Of a stretch of DNA of 64,000 nucleotides, positions 10,238-19,239 are shown in pieces. The stretch spans positions 62,001 through 126,000 of the forward strand of contig JAPJBO010000217.1 in assembly GCA_030068145.1 (NCBI GenBank), given 5' to 3'. Under the pieces are notes generated by a model. The model was not told where the DNA came from and ran no database searches. It saw only the letters and a list, made by a program, of their open reading frames with translations. Source of the stretch: Diplonema papillatum. Its lineage: Eukaryota > Euglenozoa > Diplonemea > Diplonemida > Diplonemidae. The translations under genes and the position numbers were made by a program. The stretch's first letter is position 1; each line of letters begins with the position of its first letter.

Positions 10238-11557
10238 TTACAAGGTTTCACTGGCTATCGTTGGAATACCGCTTTCGCGTGTCTCATTCGGACACGATAC
10301 GGTTGTCAGTTGACTTGGTTCTTGCAACAGGTAGGAGACTAGCCTCGCTACAACTGAGACAGAGAGCGAATTGCCCAGGAGACGAAAGTGTTGTATCGGC
10401 AGCAAATCTTCTGGCAAAACAAAAGTACCAGGATAACCAAGCAGTGCAGCAACTTCTCGTGGGACGAAGTACCGAATGCTGAATTCTTTGAACGATCCGT
10501 GGGAATCAGTGTTTTGATCAGCAATTGCATGAGCCTCTCGGTGGTAAGCATCAACTGACCCTTCTTGCAGAAGAACACTGCCGCATCCTTTACCACGCCT
10601 GCCGTAGGATTTTGTGAAGCAGCCACTGCGGAAGCTCGATGATGTCACAATGTCACTATGTGGCAGTGCCTTCGCAAGCTGCGAATCGGGCACGAGAAAG
10701 GACTCAACAGAGTCGCTGGACGGCAGAACCCGCAGCCTTTCTTTTATTGTTTCTGGTTTAATTTCTTGGTGGACAACACCAGCCTTCTGCAGAATCCGAA
10801 CAGCTTCAGCCGAGTCCAAAACTACTTCGCCGGTTGCAGACGGCACCGCAAAGGTGAAGCCTGGCGCCTTGGCTAAAACGTACATTCGCGGTCGGGAATT
10901 GGGAATACCAATCGAGGTAGCATTTAAATGAAGTGCCTGATATGTGAAATTCGCTTTTTTGAGGTTCACGACGAGCTGTTGAAATGTTTCTGACGCCTCG
11001 AAACCCAGCACGTTCTCGACTAGAATCCACGAAGGAGGATTTTCCATGAGTGGAAGAAGATCAATCATCGACAAAAATGACTGAGCTCTGGAGTCTTCTG
11101 ATCCTTTCCGGTCGCCTTGTCGTGTGTACGGTTGGCATGGTGGTGACAGGAGCCACAAGGATGCATTCAAATACTCCAGTTCCTTCAACGAAAGCCGCAT
11201 GATGTCGGTGCCAAAAACAGGGGTTGCCGGAAAATTCGCTGTGTAGACACTGCGGGCGTTGTCGTTAATGTCATACGCAGCTACAACGTTATAGCGTCTG
11301 CTCGAAGACTGTTGGTCCTCGTTCAAAGCACAGTGCATGCCACCGATGCCACAATAAAACTCAACGACACGTATCAGCCCAGTACCACACGAACGCTGCA
11401 CGAAGTCACCATCCTTCGGGCGGGGTTTTCGACACCTCCTCCACCGACACACAGAGTCCGTGTTGTAAACGCCGCAGGAATCGCACATCCACCCATGCTC
11501 GTTCCTCTTTCGCTTTTGACCAGTCTCGGACATTACATGATGCTGCTGTTTGTTCAT
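10238..11557 (-). CDS. TRDMT1: DNMT2-type (TRDMT1) cytosine-5 methyltransferase with N-terminal zinc finger
   Basis: This protein of 439 residues starts at an ATG. DNMT2 enzymes methylate C38 of tRNA-Asp using S-adenosylmethionine. Visible motifs are motif I (VVEFYCGIGG, about 64-73), motif IV SPPCQPYTRQG with the catalytic Cys141, motif VI ENVLGFE (181-187), the SRPRMYVLA motif VIII region, and the C-terminal RYFVPREVAALLGYP and HFRLLGNSLSVSVVARL motifs IX/X. The CQPYTRQG form is diagnostic for DNMT2 against other C5 methylases. An unusual N-terminal segment (about 23-46) reads WMCDSCGVYN...C....C-RKPRP and resembles a RanBP2-type zinc finger. The C-terminal 28 residues after motif X have no counterpart I recognise. 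It heads the array of zinc-knuckle genes, and all other copies are pseudogenes. Confidence 0.93.
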   Translation of the reverse strand: MNKQQHHVMSETGQKRKRNEHGWMCDSCGVYNTDSVCRWRRCRKPRPKDGDFVQRSCGTGLIRVVEFYCGIGGMHCALNEDQQSSSRRYNVVAAYDINDNARSVYTANFPATPVFGTDIMRLSLKELEYLNASLWLLSPPCQPYTRQGDRKGSEDSRAQSFLSMIDLLPLMENPPSWILVENVLGFEASETFQQLVVNLKKANFTYQALHLNATSIGIPNSRPRMYVLAKAPGFTFAVPSATGEVVLDSAEAVRILQKAGVVHQEIKPETIKERLRVLPSSDSVESFLVPDSQLAKALPHSDIVTSSSFRSGCFTKSYGRRGKGCGSVLLQEGSVDAYHREAHAIADQNTDSHGSFKEFSIRYFVPREVAALLGYPGTFVLPEDLLPIQHFRLLGNSLSVSVVARLVSYLLQEPSQLTTVSCPNETRESGIPTIASETL

Positions 11558-11774
11558 GCGTTCGGTTTACGTATACTTGACAGCTTCGTGAAATGAGAAG
11601 GTATGAGAGGATAGCGATGCGTTTTTGAAATGCGCAATCAGCCATTCATTTTCCTTAGCAGGTCAGGTTTACATGCCAGTTTTTGTAGATTGACTGGTTC
11701 TATTTCTCCGAAGGCACGCAGTGGTGATTGTGTGTGATAGAGCATCATGTACATTTACGTGCAATTCGGAATTG
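11558..11774. other. Intergenic stretch upstream of DNMT2
   Basis: No coding sequence, RNA gene or repeat could be supported here. It must contain the DNMT2 promoter and the 3' end of the IQ-motif gene to the right, but no recognisable TATA or poly(A) signal decides the boundaries. Confidence 0.4.
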
Positions 11775-12530
11775 TCAATGCTGGTCCGCCACATTTGAGA
11801 TGGTGATGTTTGACAAGTCAACCAACTTGTCAGCCACTTGCCCATAGATACACCCATACTTCTGCATTTCGCAGTCAGGCAGGATGCCAGCAAGAGCAAA
11901 ATGGAAAACTGTGTAAGCAAGAGAGTTAAAGGAAAGGCTGGAAGCGAGCTCTGGTGTCACCTGAGACGATTTTCAGGGCCGCCCGCGTGATCGCCGTTGA
12001 ATTGCAGTGTAAGTGCTGGTCGTGACTTTGTGCAAGAACCTGAATGCCACACTAGTGCTGATGTGCAAGAAGAATTCAATCCTGACACTGCCAGCCGTTG
12101 TAGAACTCTGGCAAGAGTTCTGCAGGTTTGTAGTAGTCTCCTCGAATTCGTACTCGGTTTCGACTTTCGCATGTCGCAACAAGTTCTAATCAATGGATAA
12201 GCGACTCATGTCCAAGACCTCCACCATCGTTGAATTACGTAAGCTGCTGTATTCTGAGCAAATGTTTCTTCCATTTCGGAAACTCGTTGTCTCCACCACC
12301 GCTGGATTAGAGTTGCTGCTTCCTGAAGCTCCTTGTGCTTCATGTCGTTGTGAAGACGCTTCAGCTCTTCCAAACGCTCTCTTTTTCTGCTGCGCATCAC
12401 ACATTTGGCAGCAAAAATCTTGAACACTCCCTGAAGGATAATTGCTTTGCTGTGGAGAAGGACCAATTTATCCAACGATTCGAATGACCGAACGGCTCGT
12501 TGTCTGCGTGTGAGCGTGCATTTTAACGAT
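11775..12530 (-). CDS. IQ-motif coding exons (3' part of a spliced gene)
   Basis: A coding-like exon at about 12,206-12,511 has an ACGCAG acceptor near 12,512 and encodes three IQ-type calmodulin-binding helices: around AIILQGVFKIFAAKC, AATLIQRWWRQRV and AAYVIQRWWRSW. There is no start ATG, so this is an internal exon. Further left, an open segment at about 11,973-12,182 and another at 11,778-11,960 (after a CTCAG acceptor, beginning VTPELASSLSFNS) look like following exons. Their exact joins are not settled. The large open block at 15,533-18,373, on the same strand, also carries an IQ motif. A reverse-transcriptase element lies between them, so both blocks may belong to one gene. IQ content is clear; gene identity is unknown. 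Confidence 0.5.
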
Positions 12531-12920
12531 AGCTCGATACGAGTAGTAATAGTAGTTTGAACTTGATATGCAGCAACATTCTGTGACGATAGACTGCAGC
12601 ATAGTTGTCAGCCTCGAAAGGAATGGCAGTGGGAAACAAAAAGGAGAAGTTGAGGGTCGACGTAGGCGCCAGGCCCCTACGAGGGACTGGAGACGATGAC
12701 TCACAGGAAACTTTTTCGAGACTGGAGGTCCTATGAACATGCAATGTGAATAGCCTCTATTCGAGCCAACCCGGCTTTTAACGTTGCGAAATCGTATAGT
12801 TTTCTGGAGACTAGATGTGCGGAGATAGCTTTTCCCCCCTGCCCGGGCTTCGTTCCGCCCTACAGAACAGAACAGCAGTCTCGCCCCGCGCCGGTCTTTA
12901 GCCGAGCGCACGTACTTTCA

Positions 12921-15317
12921 TCACGCACCTGACTCCCTCTGCAGTCCTTTTGCGTCTTTGGGAACTTCTTGCGCCAGGCCAAGCCAGAGCTTCACCGCCA
13001 CCTCGAACTCCGCCGGCTCCAGATCCTTCCCGTCGAACGGCACTGCTGTCAGCCATGATGCCGCGTGCGGCTGGGTGATCGTATGTAACCGCGCTAGCTC
13101 TGCGGGATTGTCCTTGTACCCTTTGTGCACCTCTTTCAGGTAGACCTCTGCTATCGCGCTCGACAGCAGCTTCTGGCTTAGTGGCCCCTGAGGCCCGCTG
13201 CGACCTATGTCCTCCCTTCCGACCGTTTTGTTGAACTTCTTTGCCGCCTCCCTCCAGGCCTTCTCGTCCACCCGGTAGTTGGGGTCCAGCTCTTTGGCCA
13301 GATCCTCCCAGGCGGAAAGAGAAGCGAGCGTCGCCGCGGCGTGGCGGTCCGCTGCGCTCCTGAGGCCCAGCCCCCCAAAGCGGATCGCGAGTTTGGCCTG
13401 GGTCCAAGCGTGCTTAGTCATCCTGGACTGGCTGATCTCTTCCGCGGCATCTTTGACCATGTCGTCGAACGCACTTTATCGCGCAGTACTCCTCGTCCCC
13501 GATGGGTGCTCCCTGAAAATCGAAGTTTCCGTCCAATATGATCGTAGGTTTCTCCGGGAACCCCCAAGCCGTATTGAGGCACGGGTCCAGAAGAATCCAT
13601 TCGCAATTGTCGCCGATCTCCAGCCCTATTTTTCGGCATTCGCTCTGGAACAACTATGGCCCGCAGGACTTTGTCCTTGTCCCCCGCGAAGATGCCATTG
13701 TCAAGGTAGAACAAGGAGAGGTCGAGGCCGGTCTCCCGCTCATCTTTTGTACAATCGGGGCGATTGCAAGCGAAAAGAGCAAGGGGCCCATCGGGTCCCC
13801 TTGCTGTGCCCCCTCCTCCGATTTCAGCACTTTCCCTCGCATGAAGAGGTTGGACTTGCCCGCATAACACCACTCGACCCACGGCAGCAGCTCCGGTAGA
13901 TTGGCTTTCGTCTCGCGTATCATCGCGTCCCTGTGAGAGTTGAAAGCGTTTTTCAGGTCGACTTTCAGACTGACCTTTCCCGACCTACCTAAATTGCACT
14001 CAGAGTATCCTCTCGCTTGAACGGCTGCCTCGAGACCACCCTGCACGGCGACTCCTACTTGACTGTCTCTGACCAGTATTTTCTCTGCCTCCTTCTTCAC
14101 CGCCGCACATGCGCACTTCGCCGCCAGCCTCCTCCAAACTTCGCCCACGGCTATCGGCCGCACGTCGCCGTCTTTCTTGTTCAGGGCTATGAGGGTCGCC
14201 CCCGCCAGGTATGGCATAGAGGCGGTCGGGGCCTCCCCCGAAAGCAGCAGGTTGACCAGGTCCTTGGTCTCGGCAATGGCTCCTTCCACATCCGGGGCCT
14301 CGACCGCGTCCTTGACAAACTGCGCTCTCAAACTCGACGGCCCCGCGTCCGATCCCCTCGGGAAGCTTCGGATCGCTTGTAGTACCAGTTCCGGCTCCAC
14401 CTTCAGAGCTCCAGGCCCTTCTCCGTGGTCGATGTTCTCATACGCCGCCGCCGCCTTCGGGTGCTTCTTTTCCAAGGCCTTGTCGTTGTCCTCCGCCAGG
14501 CCCCCCGCTGCTAGTGCAGCGTTTCCCTGGGAGAAGCGCCCTAGCTTGGCGAGGGTTGCCCTGGCGATCTTCTCATCTTCAGAGTCCTGCGCGTCCCGCC
14601 CTTTCCCTACTTTTGGAGGCTTCGCTGGCTCTCTTGGCTTCCTGCCACACGTCCGTGTACTCGCCCTCCCCCCAGGCTACCAGTCGATCGCGGATCTCCG
14701 ACGCCCGCGTCTTGTGGTGGTGCTTGCCCGAACCCCTGGATTTCCAGAGGCAGACCTTCGGAAACATGTACAGCAGGGTGAACGAGTCTTCGTCTCTCTT
14801 TGTGTTCACCCGACGCAGTGTCCGAATGTAAGTTTCGGCCCAGAGGCGCTGGACCGGGCGGGGGACTTTTGCCACTGTCTGGCAAGCCCCTGCCTGGGTC
14901 CGGAATGGTCGCCCCCCGCTGTATCTTCTACCTTCCCGTCAAGTTGCTGTCGACACGAACGATGCGTTGTCCTCCCAATACCGGTCACGTCCCCGCACAC
15001 CTCGCATTCCCTCAGGCCAAGCTGCCTCAGAGATGATTCAGGAACCAGGTCCACGTGGCGGTGTGAGTTTATGTGGACCTTCAATGACGTGAAGGTCGAG
15101 AACCGTTGGCCGGGGCGCTTGTTACTTGGCCTCTGGGAACGACCGGCTTCTTCATGGAGACTCGCCCCCGGCATCCCGGCTGTCCAATCATTGTCGAGAA
15201 AGGTTTGCGCCTATTGTGATGAGTTGGTTGACCAGGCCCCGACGAAGCCTTATACACAACACGGCTACAACACGAGGATGCAGCCCTGCTTAGGTGTGCA
15301 CTCAGCCATAAGGCCAT
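12921..15317 (-). mobile_element. LINE-like retroelement, frameshifted reverse-transcriptase remnant
   Basis: Several minus-strand frames together spell one reverse-transcriptase protein. Around 14,806-15,174 is an N-terminal Cys/His region (ECEVCGDV....THRSC). At 13,654-14,475 are the finger and palm motifs (DVRPIAVGEVWRRLAAK, KVDLKNAFNSHRD, GAQQGDPMGPLLFSLAI). At 13,700-13,882, in another frame, comes the active-site strand LFYLDNGIFAGDK. At 12,921-13,460, in a further frame, is the conserved C-terminal GGLGLRSAADRHAAATLASL. At least three frameshifts separate these parts, and the usual YxDD reads YLDN, so the copy is dead. The style matches the non-LTR reverse transcriptases common in algal and protist genomes. 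The ends of the element were not located. Confidence 0.8.
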
Positions 15318-15532
15318 TGGCTGCTAAGCACCCCCAGACCGGTCGATTTGCGAATTTTGTGGCCCTCTATTCGCCGGGCGGTGCTGTCAGCACTTGTTCC
15401 GCGTCGCATCAAGCACATGATGCTGGCGGTTGGGTGATCGGCGACCGCGACTCAATTAAGGTGCGGTCAACAGTGTCGCCACATGAAGGCCCCCCCATGA
15501 CACCTAAATGTGAACCTGTGAAATACAATCAT

Positions 15533-18373
15533 CTATTTTATCCGGCCTTCATGCAGTAAGACGTTTTTTCTGCACAGCCGTAAAAGGAAACCAACAGCTA
15601 CTGCACCACACGTAAGAACACACCTAATTTGATTCACGGCGTTCAGAAACAGGCGTCGCTGTTGCGAGCGAGCTACAATTCCGTCAGACAAACAAGATTT
15701 TTCATACATGCGACCTGCAATCGCTCGAAATTGTCTAACTCGGGACTGTTTCAGCACACCCGACCACATCAGATGTGGATACAAGAATGAACAGCAAGGC
15801 TTAGTAGTATGGCGACTCAAACTTTCGTACAACGCAAGTTTAAGACTTGGCGGTGGCAACAGCTGGAGCACAAGGAGTTGTTGCTGTGGCACACTGGGTG
15901 AAGATGCTGTACGGCGAACATCACGCACTTCTTGTGCGCGTGACGGAAACGCGACATGCGTTGCGCGTCGCTCATTTGTTGGTATCCATTGGTGAAGGTT
16001 TCCGCAGTACCGGGACATGCTTGTAGACTGTATGCACCGGGAAAGAGCTTGCTTACCCTCATCACAAGGCGAAGGCCCAGAATGGCCACCGGCACAATAA
16101 TCTGCAGGAAATCTAAAGCTTTCGAACACTGTCTGTTTCTTATCTCGGTCATTCGAGTCAGGTTGGTGCCTCAGAGCGCAAGGCGGAAAATTTCGTTGAG
16201 CTAGAACCAGTGCTGGCCGCTCACCAGCCCAGTCCGTCTCATTTTTGTGCCTGTCGCCGCCGGTGGTATACTCGGGCACCGTATCATGTTGAGCTGTGGC
16301 TGCACAGGCCGTCCTTGAGGTACCATGATAAGGGCTAACAATCTCGCAGGCGGGAGTAGTGGCACTGCTTCGTTTTAAAAAGGTAGATTGACTCCTCCGT
16401 CCCAGAACCAAAACAGTGACAGCTGTGCACAAAGCGGCGGTAATAGTCGCAGACAACAGACTATGCCTGTCCTGGGTATGACACTGATCTTGCACTACTC
16501 GTTTCTTCGAGTCTGTGTGCAGACCGAGAAATCCAGTCTTATACTCTTTGATGTTAGGTGTATCGTGCCAGACGAATGGCGGGTAGCCACAGTAGTCACG
16601 TATGAATTGCCGCATGATGACGATTGGATGCAACTTTCTGGACGCGGTTGTCTTCACCTGCTGGCCCGATACGTCCGACGAGTAGTTCCGTTGCTGCTTT
16701 TGCAAAACCGATGGATTTGCCCGAGGTACTGGAGGTGGTGTGAGCTGTTTGCCAATCTGGAAGCAGCAGTCGAGTGCGGATGCAGAATATTGTCTGCTTG
16801 ATCTACGGCTGGGAGCTGCTGCGTTTACGGTGTGCTTTTCCCCACCCAAGCCCGTTGCTGCGAGAGGCTGCCGAGGTGGAAAAAGGAGAGCCGGGGCAAA
16901 CGTGATGTTGTCAGCACTACTGTTGCGGCACACTCTTCCAGCGGCCTTTGCACCTGAAGCGTCTCTGGAAGTTTCCATCGGGGCAAAACACCGACCAGTC
17001 ACTCGGTTTGGGGCGAAGTCAAAGCTATTGATGGACAACACGCGTTTATCAACAGGTTCGACCACGCATTCCGCCTGCGCAGCTCCTGAATTCTCGCCGC
17101 GCCGCTGTAGTTCGCGGTTCCAGCCTAGAAACGGCGGGGACTCGTTGTTCTCAGTCCATTCAAATGGGGTGGGACCAAGAAGATACTGGACCAAGAGACA
17201 GCGGCTCCGCGCATGTTGCACAGATGATCGGAACTTCTTTTTGCACAAGATGGGTCCCTGTGGACAGCGGCCAGGGTACAGCCAGTATGATTTCCGCTGT
17301 TTGCACTGTCTGGCGAGCGTTCTCCATCTGAGTGCTGCTGACGACCTGTTAACGCGCTCCAGTGTAGTGAACGCGTGGCGTGAGCATGTGTCGCCACCGG
17401 TCTGATCCACAGACTTGCTACGATCAGGCACATTTTCAGACTCACTTGGCTTCTGGTAAACGATGTTCTCTGCACGTAATTTGGCGCATTGTGCAATTCT
17501 ACACTGCGCAACAGCCCTTCGGGCGAGGAACCCTCGGACAAAACGCTGCGCCTCGGCTGCGAACGGGTAAAAAAACTTCTTGGTTCGTATCGCTTGCTCT
17601 TCACAATACTTCGTAGCGAGCTCCCTGTTGATGCTGTTCAAGAGCTTCTCCGCTGCCAGAAACAAATCGCTGTCGCACCTTTCCGGGGCCCGCAAGAATG
17701 GATTTTGGGCGAGTGTGTATGGCACAAAGGGCTGCAAGCTACTTTCTAGGTCCTTTGATTCGCGCTGAATTCTAGCACAAAAGTCGTGAAGGAGCCCATA
17801 TGGCGATGCGGGTGTAAGATACTGTCGCAAATTGTGCGCCATTAGCAGGGAGGTTGCAGATGCTGTAGAGTACACCGAAAGCAGCTTTCTCACAGCGACG
17901 GTGATGTGGTCAAATGTGAAGTCTTCATCATGGTTCAGCAAAAACCTCAACTTCAACATAACTTCGCATCGAGCTGCGTCCGAGTTGTAAAGATCCCGCA
18001 AATGCTGGCGTATTGAGTTGAGACGAGACACCTCCGCCTCAACCCTTTGCGCATTTGCTAAAGTGAGCTGTCGGGTTAGACCATAAACGAATGTCTGCCG
18101 CACAGAAGCTTCTACTTGAAGGTCTTCCCACAGAACATGGAGATGAGCAAGCTTCATACTCCATTCCTGCAGTACCGCGACAGCGGGCCGGCAACACGAT
18201 ACTTGATCTTGATCAACAGGCAAGAGACCAGGTGCTGGAACGCGCAGTCTTGCAAACTTCGATATATTCTTCATTTCTTCGGACGGCGCGCCGACTGCCC
18301 GAAGGCCCTCCTTCTCGGGCGGGAATTGATTGCGTGCATCACAAACGTTATGCTTCTTGGTCGTGGCACGCAT
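15533..18373 (-). CDS. Large open reading frame with an IQ motif and two hydrophobic segments, unknown function
   Basis: This 946-codon frame starts at ATG 18,373 and has no internal stop, which is strong evidence for coding. The first 50-70 codons may be intron, because a good acceptor (GGTACTGCAG) precedes the helical segment EWSMKLAHLHVLWEDL. Residues about 70-270 are predicted helical. An IQ motif follows (AAEAQRFVRGFLARRAVAQC, about 274-293). The C-terminal two thirds are low in recognisable homology but contain a repeated signature (YLLGPTPFEW, YCGYPPFVW, FLYPHLMW). The last two signatures are followed, after tens of residues, by a hydrophobic stretch (ALCTAVTVLVLG; VLTCGAVAVGFLLRL). 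I do not recognise the family. It may be the 5' part of the gene whose IQ exons lie at 11,775-12,530. Confidence 0.55.
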   Translation of the reverse strand: MRATTKKHNVCDARNQFPPEKEGLRAVGAPSEEMKNISKFARLRVPAPGLLPVDQDQVSCCRPAVAVLQEWSMKLAHLHVLWEDLQVEASVRQTFVYGLTRQLTLANAQRVEAEVSRLNSIRQHLRDLYNSDAARCEVMLKLRFLLNHDEDFTFDHITVAVRKLLSVYSTASATSLLMAHNLRQYLTPASPYGLLHDFCARIQRESKDLESSLQPFVPYTLAQNPFLRAPERCDSDLFLAAEKLLNSINRELATKYCEEQAIRTKKFFYPFAAEAQRFVRGFLARRAVAQCRIAQCAKLRAENIVYQKPSESENVPDRSKSVDQTGGDTCSRHAFTTLERVNRSSAALRWRTLARQCKQRKSYWLYPGRCPQGPILCKKKFRSSVQHARSRCLLVQYLLGPTPFEWTENNESPPFLGWNRELQRRGENSGAAQAECVVEPVDKRVLSINSFDFAPNRVTGRCFAPMETSRDASGAKAAGRVCRNSSADNITFAPALLFPPRQPLAATGLGGEKHTVNAAAPSRRSSRQYSASALDCCFQIGKQLTPPPVPRANPSVLQKQQRNYSSDVSGQQVKTTASRKLHPIVIMRQFIRDYCGYPPFVWHDTPNIKEYKTGFLGLHTDSKKRVVQDQCHTQDRHSLLSATITAALCTAVTVLVLGRRSQSTFLKRSSATTPACEIVSPYHGTSRTACAATAQHDTVPEYTTGGDRHKNETDWAGERPALVLAQRNFPPCALRHQPDSNDRDKKQTVFESFRFPADYCAGGHSGPSPCDEGKQALSRCIQSTSMSRYCGNLHQWIPTNERRATHVAFPSRAQEVRDVRRTASSPSVPQQQLLVLQLLPPPSLKLALYESLSRHTTKPCCSFLYPHLMWSGVLKQSRVRQFRAIAGRMYEKSCLSDGIVARSQQRRLFLNAVNQIRCVLTCGAVAVGFLLRLCRKNVLLHEGRIK

Positions 18374-19060
18374 CACCCCAAAACGAGTGGCGTTTCAGTT
18401 GCATTCGAATTGTTGTCGACCTGTTGCGTGTTGAAGTGGGGCTACAAGGTGATGCCTTCCAAAAACTTTTAGACCACAGTTTAGGCCGCCAGTGCATATT
18501 TCGATGAAAGAGCGACAACACAACTGGATCCTCTGTAGACAACGTCGGGGGAAGCACCTCGAAGGTCGCCGCTGATGCCGCGGACGAAGTTCTTTGTGTT
18601 GCAGATTATTGCAGTTTCTGCGCCACATACGGTGCCGCCTGCAGTGCGAACTCGGTCGGCGGTTTCACCAACAACTCCATGCTTCCCACCGCTTTGTCCG
18701 CCTGATACCCCGGTCAAATCGTACAAAGAGCCCCCTCGTGACGTTCACCCGTATGGCGAAAGCCCACTTTTGCGACCCGGCCTGTGCCTTCGGCTATAGC
18801 ATCTTGAGACGCGGGAGAAGATAGTGGTCACCGGCGAACTTGGGGTTCAAGCATGTATGGTTCAGCAGCGCCTTATAGAGGACGGATACGAGGGCAGCCC
18901 TGGATCTATGTGAGTACGTCTCAAAATACCTATAAAATGTGCCCCTTCTTCAAGTTGTGACAAGGGCGTTAGATAATCGCCCCGCAAAACCCGCAAACCC
19001 GCAATTTGCGCAACCCCGAAATCCGTAAACCCAAAGACGAATAGAAGAAGATGGGGGTTG
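18374..19060. other. Region upstream of the IQ gene
   Basis: A short open segment at 18,481-18,730 on the minus strand could be an upstream exon, but it has no start codon or convincing splice sites. I see nothing else that can be supported before the minisatellite. Confidence 0.3.
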
Positions 19061-19062
19061 TG

Positions 19063-19239
19063 TGTGCCAAGGGTGTGCCGAGGGTGTGCCAAGGCTGTGC
19101 CGAGGGTGTGCCAAGGGTGTGCCAAGGGTGTGCCGAGGGTGTGCCAAGGCTGTGCCGAGGGTGTGCCGAGGGTGTGCCAAGGGTGTGCCGAGGGTGTGCC
19201 GAGGGTGTGCCAAGGGTGTGCCAAGGGTGTGCCAAGGAA
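19063..19239. repeat. 11-bp minisatellite
   Basis: About sixteen head-to-tail copies of the 11-mer GGGTGTGCCRA are present. The variable position alternates A/G between copies, and a few copies have GGCTGTGCCRA. The period is not a multiple of three, so all six frames stay open and produce artificial repeated peptides. The array ends abruptly at AAGGAAAATGG. Confidence 0.95.

Noticed and set aside
12523-12911. Open frames between the IQ exons and the retroelement
   Set aside because: They have no start context, homology or splice support. Probably intron or element flank.
19063-19239. CRISPR-like or coding repeat
   Set aside because: There are 11-bp units with no spacers, and the apparent repeated peptides in every frame follow from the period. 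It is a minisatellite.
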